Origin: an uncultured Lachnospiraceae bacterium
Lineage (GTDB): Bacteria; Bacillota; Clostridia; Lachnospirales; Lachnospiraceae
Length of the DNA: 10,736 nucleotides
Assembly: GCA_900555195.1 (NCBI GenBank)
Contig: USKC01000084.1
Coordinates: 1-10,736, forward strand
Direction of reading: 5' to 3'
Shown: positions 5,964-10,736 of the stretch, piece by piece
How the letters are laid out: the number at the start of each line of letters is the position of its first letter
How positions within the stretch are numbered: the stretch's first letter is position 1
The notes under the pieces: generated by a model
The model's input: only the letters and a program-made list of their open reading frames with translations
Databases searched by the model: none
Told to the model about the DNA's origin: nothing
Program-made: the position numbers and the translations under genes

Positions 5964-7634
5964 GTGAAAACAGATATTGAGATTGCACAGGAAGCGGTAA
6001 TGGAGCCCATCGCCAAGGTGGCAGAAAGCCTTGGAATCGGGGAAGAAGATCTGGAACTTTATGGAAAATATAAAGCGAAGATCTCTGATGAATACATGGA
6101 ATCCATCAAGGACAGGCCGGATGGCAAGCTGATCCTTGTGACTGCAATCAATCCGACGCCAGCCGGAGAAGGAAAGACCACCACCAGCATCGGGCTGGGA
6201 GAGGCCTTCGGCAGGCTTGGGAAAAAGGCGGTTTTGGCGCTGAGGGAGCCGTCCCTTGGGCCGTGTTTTGGAATTAAGGGCGGCGCCGCAGGCGGCGGAT
6301 ACGCGCAGGTAGTGCCTATGGAGGATCTGAACCTGCATTTTACGGGAGATTTTCATGCGATTACAGCTGCCAATAATTTATGCGCGGCGCTACTTGATAA
6401 TCATATTCAACAAGGGAACGAATTGGGCATTGATACCAGACAGGTGGTTTGGAAGCGCTGCCTGGATATGAACGACAGGGTTCTGCGCAATATCGTTGTC
6501 GGGCTGGGAAGCAAAGCGGACGGAACCGTGAGGGAAGATCATTTTGTTATCACCGTAGCCACGGAAATCATGGCAGTGCTCTGCCTGGCAGAGGATATGG
6601 AGGATCTGAAGGCGCGCCTGTCCAGAATGGTGGTTGCCTATACCTATGATGGGAAGCCCGTAACGGCTGGAGATATTAAGGCGGTTGGCTCCATGGCAGC
6701 CCTGCTGAAAGACGCGCTTAAGCCCAATCTGATCCAGACATTGGAGCATACGCCCGCACTGGTTCATGGAGGTCCTTTTGCCAATATCGCACATGGATGT
6801 AACTCTGTTCGTGCGACGAAGGCAGCGCTGAAAATGGCAGATTATGTGATTACAGAGGCAGGATTCGGCGCGGATCTGGGCGCAGAGAAGTTCTTTGACA
6901 TTAAATGCCGGATGGCAGGGCTGAAGCCTTCTGCAGTGGTGCTTGTCGCTACGGTGAGGGCCCTGAAGTACAACGGCGGCGTCGCAAAAGAAAACCTGAA
7001 GGACGAAAACCTGGATGCGCTCAAGAAGGGAATCGTCAATCTGGAGAAGCATATCGAAAACCTGCAGGAATACGGCGTGCCCGTGGTGGTCACACTGAAT
7101 GCTTTCCTCACGGATACAGAGGAAGAAGTGGCCTTTGTGAAGCATTTCTGTGAAGAAAGAGGCTGTGAATTCGCGATATCCCAGGTATGGGAAAAAGGTG
7201 GGGAAGGCGGCATAGAACTGGCTCAGAAAGTGCTCGAGACGCTTGAAAAGAAGGAAAGCCATTTCCATGTGCTCTATGAAGATTCCTGCAGCCTGAAGGA
7301 GAAGATTCAGACAGTTGCCGGGAAAATCTATGGAGCGGACGGGGTTGTGTATACGCCGGCGGCATCCAGGCAGCTCGCACGGCTGACCGAGCTGGGATTC
7401 GGCAATCTTCCGGTCTGCATGGCGAAAACACAGTATTCTTTGTCGGACGATCCCAAGCTGCTCGGCAGGCCTGAACATTTTGAAATCACCGTGCGGGAAG
7501 CTTATGTCTCCGCAGGCGCGGGATTCGTTGTGGTGCTGACCGGAGCGGTGATGACCATGCCGGGACTCCCGAAGGAACCCGCCGCGTTCCAAATCGACGT
7601 GGATGAGAACGGTAAGATTACAGGTCTCTTTTAA
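5964..7634 (+). CDS. fhs: Formate--tetrahydrofolate ligase
   Basis: This enzyme makes 10-formyl-THF from formate, ATP and THF in the cytoplasm, feeding purine and serine synthesis or the methyl branch of the Wood-Ljungdahl pathway. From GTG 5964 the protein is 556 residues, the usual family size, and begins [11 protein letters not shown] as relatives do. The nucleotide-binding loop is [10 protein letters not shown] at 65-74 (K71). Next come the family signatures [19 protein letters not shown] and [10 protein letters not shown]. The C-terminal part carries [21 protein letters not shown], the normal end of the family. An upstream ATG at 5946 overlaps the ftsK stop and would add six residues; I prefer GTG because of the AAGGAGG before it. 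The gene is followed after 32 bases by folD, the next step of the pathway. Nothing looks truncated. Confidence 0.97.
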   Translation: MKTDIEIAQEAVMEPIAKVAESLGIGEEDLELYGKYKAKISDEYMESIKDRPDGKLILVTAINPTPAGEGKTTTSIGLGEAFGRLGKKAVLALREPSLGPCFGIKGGAAGGGYAQVVPMEDLNLHFTGDFHAITAANNLCAALLDNHIQQGNELGIDTRQVVWKRCLDMNDRVLRNIVVGLGSKADGTVREDHFVITVATEIMAVLCLAEDMEDLKARLSRMVVAYTYDGKPVTAGDIKAVGSMAALLKDALKPNLIQTLEHTPALVHGGPFANIAHGCNSVRATKAALKMADYVITEAGFGADLGAEKFFDIKCRMAGLKPSAVVLVATVRALKYNGGVAKENLKDENLDALKKGIVNLEKHIENLQEYGVPVVVTLNAFLTDTEEEVAFVKHFCEERGCEFAISQVWEKGGEGGIELAQKVLETLEKKESHFHVLYEDSCSLKEKIQTVAGKIYGADGVVYTPAASRQLARLTELGFGNLPVCMAKTQYSLSDDPKLLGRPEHFEITVREAYVSAGAGFVVVLTGAVMTMPGLPKEPAAFQIDVDENGKITGLF

Positions 7635-7666
7635 GGGAAAACGGCTTGTGGAAGGATGTGTGTGAA

Positions 7667-8515
7667 TTGGCGCAGTTGATAGATGGGAAAGCGATTTCCC
7701 AGGCGATCAAGGATGAAGTAAAAGAACAGGTGGGGGCCCTGAAAGAAAAGGGGATTGAAGTGACCCTGGCGGTGATCCAGGTGGGGAACAATCCAGCCTC
7801 CACGATTTATGTAAATAATAAAAAGAAGGCATGTGCGTATACGGAAATTCGTTCCCTCTCCTATGAGCTTCCGGAGGAAACCAGCCAGGAAGAACTGCTG
7901 GATCTTGTGCGCGAGTTGAATGAGCGGAAAGATGTGAATGGGATTTTGGTGCAGCTTCCGCTGCCGCCGCATATGGATGAGGATGCGGTTATCCGTACCA
8001 TTTCTCCTGAAAAGGATGTGGACGGGTTCCACCCGCAGAACGTTGGCGCGCTGTGCATCGGACAGAAGGGATTCGTATCCTGTACGCCGGCGGGAATTAT
8101 CCAGCTATTGAAACGTTCAGGGATAGAAATTGCGGGGAAGGAATGCGTTGTAATCGGGCGCAGCAATATTGTCGGAAAGCCCATGGCGCTTCTTCTTCTG
8201 CGGGAAAACGGAACGGTAACCGTCGCCCATTCCCGCACGGCGGATCTGAAGGCGGTGGCAAAGCGGGCCGATATCCTGATTGTAGCGGTTGGAAAAGCCA
8301 AGATGATTACGAGTGAATATGTGAAGCCCGGAGCCGCTGTGATCGATGTGGGAATGGACCGGGATGAAAACAACAAGCTTTGTGGAGATGTGGATTATGA
8401 GGATGTGGTAAAAGTGGCCGGGGCGATTACTCCGGTTCCGGGAGGCGTGGGACCGATGACAATTGCCATGCTGATGTATAACTGCCTTGAGTCCGTGCGG
8501 CTTAAGATGGAGTAA
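7667..8515 (+). CDS. folD: Bifunctional methylenetetrahydrofolate dehydrogenase (NADP+)/methenyltetrahydrofolate cyclohydrolase
   Basis: FolD interconverts 5,10-methylene-THF and 10-formyl-THF through methenyl-THF, using NADP(H) for the redox step. With TTG 7667 as start the protein is 282 residues and opens [11 protein letters not shown], the family norm; GGAAGGA lies about ten bases upstream. In-frame TTG 7646 and GTG 7658 would add seven and three residues and cannot be excluded. Visible motifs are the catalytic Y48 and K52 in [22 protein letters not shown] at about 91-103, D119 in DVDGFHP, the dinucleotide loop GRSNIVGKP at 164-172, and [10 protein letters not shown] at 256-265. The catalytic lysine is present, so cyclohydrolase activity is expected, consistent with no separate fchA gene beside it. 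It lies between fhs and a membrane protein gene, probably in one transcript. Confidence 0.96.
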   Translation: MAQLIDGKAISQAIKDEVKEQVGALKEKGIEVTLAVIQVGNNPASTIYVNNKKKACAYTEIRSLSYELPEETSQEELLDLVRELNERKDVNGILVQLPLPPHMDEDAVIRTISPEKDVDGFHPQNVGALCIGQKGFVSCTPAGIIQLLKRSGIEIAGKECVVIGRSNIVGKPMALLLLRENGTVTVAHSRTADLKAVAKRADILIVAVGKAKMITSEYVKPGAAVIDVGMDRDENNKLCGDVDYEDVVKVAGAITPVPGGVGPMTIAMLMYNCLESVRLKME

Positions 8516-8517
8516 CA

Positions 8518-8523
8518 GGAAGG
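8518..8523 (+). promoter_or_regulatory. Ribosome binding site deciding the start of the zinc-ribbon gene
   Basis: GGAAGG (8518-8523) directly abuts ATG 8524, which leaves no spacer, but it is six bases from ATG 8530. The second ATG also begins MKCPRCG, the usual opening of N-terminal zinc ribbons, so 8530 is preferred. Confidence 0.6.
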
Positions 8524-8529
8524 ATGCCT

Positions 8530-9978
8530 ATGAAATGTCCCAGATGCGGAAGTGAAATGAAAGATGGGATGCTGTTCTGTGAAAAGTGCGGGGAAGAAAT
8601 CCGGATTGTGCAGGATTTTGAACCGGAAGTGGACGGCATTATGACCGGTCTGGGAGAGGACACCTTTGCAGAAGAGCCGTCGGATAAACCCGAGACCGCA
8701 AGAAAAAAGAAGCCGCTTTCATCCGGAAAGAAAAAGCTGATTGGAGCGGGGGTTTTGCTCATTATGCTTTTGATCGTTTTGAGTACAGCCCTGCTGCACC
8801 GTTACGACGGAGAATATCAGTATGGTCAGGCGAGAAGATATCTGTCTGAAAGAAACTATGCGAAAGCTTATCCTTATGCGGAACGGGCGGTTTCGATAGA
8901 ACCAGAAAATCTGGAATACCTTTCCGCCTATGCTGCCTGTCTGGCGGCGAACGGACAAGAGGAAGAGACGATCGATGTTTGCTTGCGGATGATTGAACTG
9001 GATGCAGACAACCAGGCGGCCTATGACAGCCTGATTGCAATTTATGCGGACAGAAAGGCCTATCAGGAGATAAATGATCTTTTGTTATCCTGCCCGGATG
9101 AGCGGATCGTCAATCAATATCCCTCTTATGTGGCAAAGCCTCCGGAGTTTTCAGTAAAGAGCGGCATATATAACGAAACGATTTCACTGAGGCTCAGGGC
9201 GAATACGAAGGGAACCATTTATTATACATTGGACGGAAGTCAGCCGGATGAAAACAGCGCGATATATACCTCCCCGATTTTTTTGGAAACAGGGGGATAT
9301 CGGGTGAGAGCTGTTTTTGTGAATGCTTATGGAGTTGCCAGTCAGGAACAGGAAGAAAATTATTATGTGGATGTGACGGTTCCTGATGCGCCGAAGGTAT
9401 CGCCGGAGGAGGGCAGCTATTCCAGACCTACTCTCATTACGGTGGAGGCTGGGGAAGACTGTACGGTGTATTATACTACTGACGGAACGCTTCCAACCAA
9501 GGACAGCACGCAATATACAGGGCCTTTTCCGATGCCAGTGGGAGTGACGAACTTCCGGTTCTGCAGTTACAGCGCTGCGGGTGTTGCGAGTGAAGAGGTT
9601 CAGGCAACCTATTCTTTGAATCTGCATGCTGCGCTGACCATTGAAGCGGCCAGAAATAAGCTTTTAATTGAACTGATGGCCGCGGATGTGATTCAGGACA
9701 TGGATGGAAATCTGCAGACAAGAGCAGGACATAACGTATATAATTATAGATGTGCGGTAACGATCAATGGGACAGATTTCTATCTGTACCGGGAGTACTA
9801 TGAGGATGACGCCGGAAATCGCGCCGGAACGGGGACAGATTATGTGGTGGACATCATGGAAGGACAATGTTATAAAGCGGTTCGTGTGAAAGAGGACGCT
9901 GCTGCGCAGGAAACGGCGCAGGATCCTTGGAGCACATTAACGCTTCAAAACATAAATTCCGGCGAAAAGACGGAATGA
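8530..9978 (+). CDS. Membrane-anchored protein with zinc ribbon, TPR-like region and two chitobiase C-terminal-type domains
   Basis: I recognise the domains of this 482-residue protein, but not a named gene. Residues 1-22 form a zinc ribbon with C3-x2-C6 and C17-x2-C20. A basic stretch (KKK, GKKK) precedes one membrane helix at about 69-89, so the ribbon should be cytoplasmic and the rest outside. Residues 92-190 contain TPR-like helices (NYAKAYPYAERAVSIEPEN). Two Ig-like repeats follow at about 205-283 and 286-363. Each has the chitobiase/beta-hexosaminidase C-terminal signature: GTIYYTLDGSQP then YTSPI, and CTVYYTTDGTLP then YTGPF. The last 115 residues (ITIEAAR-type start, then DFYLYREYY and YVVDIMEGQCY) are an unassigned domain. 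No catalytic site is visible. Its position 14 bases after folD implies co-transcription with folate genes, without an obvious functional link. A cell-envelope binding or sensing role is only a guess. Confidence 0.88.
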   Translation: MKCPRCGSEMKDGMLFCEKCGEEIRIVQDFEPEVDGIMTGLGEDTFAEEPSDKPETARKKKPLSSGKKKLIGAGVLLIMLLIVLSTALLHRYDGEYQYGQARRYLSERNYAKAYPYAERAVSIEPENLEYLSAYAACLAANGQEEETIDVCLRMIELDADNQAAYDSLIAIYADRKAYQEINDLLLSCPDERIVNQYPSYVAKPPEFSVKSGIYNETISLRLRANTKGTIYYTLDGSQPDENSAIYTSPIFLETGGYRVRAVFVNAYGVASQEQEENYYVDVTVPDAPKVSPEEGSYSRPTLITVEAGEDCTVYYTTDGTLPTKDSTQYTGPFPMPVGVTNFRFCSYSAAGVASEEVQATYSLNLHAALTIEAARNKLLIELMAADVIQDMDGNLQTRAGHNVYNYRCAVTINGTDFYLYREYYEDDAGNRAGTGTDYVVDIMEGQCYKAVRVKEDAAAQETAQDPWSTLTLQNINSGEKTE

Positions 9979-10020
9979 AATTACAAATTAGCATGAAAGG
10001 ACATGCGGATGGAGGGAAAA

Positions 10021-10736
10021 ATGTATCAGATTTTACAGGCAAAAGAACTGACCACGAACATTTACATGATGGTAGTGGAAGCCGCAAGAGTTGCGAAATC
10101 CTGTGAACCGGGACAATTCGTTATCGTCAGAACGGATGCGGACAGTGAACGGATCCCCCTGACGATCTGTGATTATGACAGAGAAGCGGGAACCATCACC
10201 ATTGTATTCCAGATTGTGGGGGCTGGAACGTATTTTATGTCTTCCCTGAAGGCGGGGGATTCCTTCCACGATGTGGTGGGCCCTCTGGGCAAGCCTTCCG
10301 AACTGGTGGAAGAGACGCCGGAGGCGCTGGCTGCGAAGAAGATCCTTTTCGTGGCGGGCGGCGTAGGCACTGCTCCGGTATATCCTCAGGTAAAATGGCT
10401 GCATGAACACGGCGTGGCTGCGGATGTGATTGTGGGCGCCAAGACGAAGGATCTGATTATCCTTGAAGAAGAGATGAAGGCTGTAGCCGGCAATCTCTAC
10501 ATCACCACGGATGACGGTTCTTACGGAAGAAGCGGAATGGTTACACAGACCATGCAGGATCTGGTGGAAAAAGAAGGAAAGAAGTATGATGTGTGCATCG
10601 CGATCGGGCCGATGATCATGATGAAGTTCGCCTGCAAGATGACAGAAACGCTGAAGATCCCGACGGTTGTCAGCCTGAACCCGATTATGGTGGACGGAAC
10701 GGGAATGTGCGGCGCCTGTCGTGTTACCGTGGGCGG
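10021..10736 (+). CDS. nfnA: NfnA-type sulfide/dihydroorotate dehydrogenase-like FAD/NAD-binding subunit, 5' part
   Basis: The gene runs off the window end; 238 codons are visible. ATG 10021 follows GGAGGG at 10011-10016. The protein is a ferredoxin-reductase-fold subunit: FAD-binding RIPLTI at 44-49, IVFQIVGAGT at 61-70, the NAD(P)-binding loop VAGGVGTAP at 111-119, and DDGSYGRSGMVT at 164-174. The cluster motif DGTGMCGACRVT starts at 225 with C230 and C233, the first ligands of the [2Fe-2S] centre. Relatives are the small subunit of NADH-dependent ferredoxin:NADP oxidoreductase (NfnAB) and PyrK. The absence of nearby pyr genes and the C1 context favour NfnA. If so, the large glutamate-synthase-like subunit (nfnB/gltA-like) should follow just beyond the window. 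It lies 42 bases after the preceding gene, with no terminator seen between. Confidence 0.85.
   Translation, partial: MYQILQAKELTTNIYMMVVEAARVAKSCEPGQFVIVRTDADSERIPLTICDYDREAGTITIVFQIVGAGTYFMSSLKAGDSFHDVVGPLGKPSELVEETPEALAAKKILFVAGGVGTAPVYPQVKWLHEHGVAADVIVGAKTKDLIILEEEMKAVAGNLYITTDDGSYGRSGMVTQTMQDLVEKEGKKYDVCIAIGPMIMMKFACKMTETLKIPTVVSLNPIMVDGTGMCGACRVTVG

Noticed and set aside
6390..7592. Open frame of 400 codons on the - strand within fhs
   Set aside because: Antisense shadow of a highly conserved enzyme; the translation shows no recognisable family features.
9979..10020. Terminator or promoter between the zinc-ribbon gene and nfnA
   Set aside because: The 42 bases hold only a ribosome site; no stem with T-run and no -35/-10 pair was found.
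1..10736. CRISPR arrays, tRNA or rRNA genes, folate riboswitch
   Set aside because: No regularly spaced repeats or cloverleaf/rRNA-like sequence were noticed, and the short junctions ahead of fhs and folD leave no room for a riboswitch.

Overview
The window reads as chromosomal core DNA of a Clostridia member, most likely a Lachnospiraceae-type anaerobe. The evidence is a roughly 50% GC composition, strong AGGAGG-type ribosome sites, GTG/TTG starts, a TepA-FtsK/SpoIIIE gene neighbourhood as in Firmicutes, and one-carbon plus electron-bifurcating redox genes. The genus is inferred, not proven. All supported genes lie on the + strand. I see no tRNA, rRNA, CRISPR array, transposase or phage gene.

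Layout: (1) 1-167 is the C-terminal end of an O-acetylhomoserine sulfhydrylase-type PLP enzyme. (2) 205-1614 encodes a polytopic membrane protein of unknown function with a charged C-terminal tail, followed by a long terminator-like hairpin (1623-1697). (3) 1615-1850 is non-coding and also holds a perfect 15-bp stem-loop (1762-1801), just ahead of a ClpP-fold serine peptidase of the TepA type (1851-2612). (4) 2613-2934 is non-coding. It is dominated by a 217-bp imperfect palindrome whose arm differences are mostly G-U compatible in the + strand RNA. It ends in a short GC palindrome with six T, and is followed by a good sigma-A-type promoter. (5) 2935-9978 is a compact gene row: ftsK/spoIIIE DNA translocase, fhs (formate-THF ligase), folD (methylene-THF dehydrogenase/cyclohydrolase), and a membrane-anchored zinc-ribbon/TPR/chitobiase-C-domain protein. 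(6) 10021 to the window end is the start of an NfnA-type FAD/NAD-binding oxidoreductase subunit.

How it fits together: the promoter at 2860-2888 probably drives ftsK and, through very short gaps or overlap, fhs, folD, the zinc-ribbon protein and perhaps nfnA. Fhs and FolD interconvert formate and methylene-THF with an NADP-linked step. An NfnAB complex would exchange electrons between NADPH, NADH and ferredoxin, so their proximity makes metabolic sense. Linkage to the chromosome translocase is positional only. The most unusual element is the long palindrome between tepA and ftsK. It looks like a structured RNA or dispersed repeat and creates spurious reading frames on both strands, including a false 71-codon extension of FtsK.
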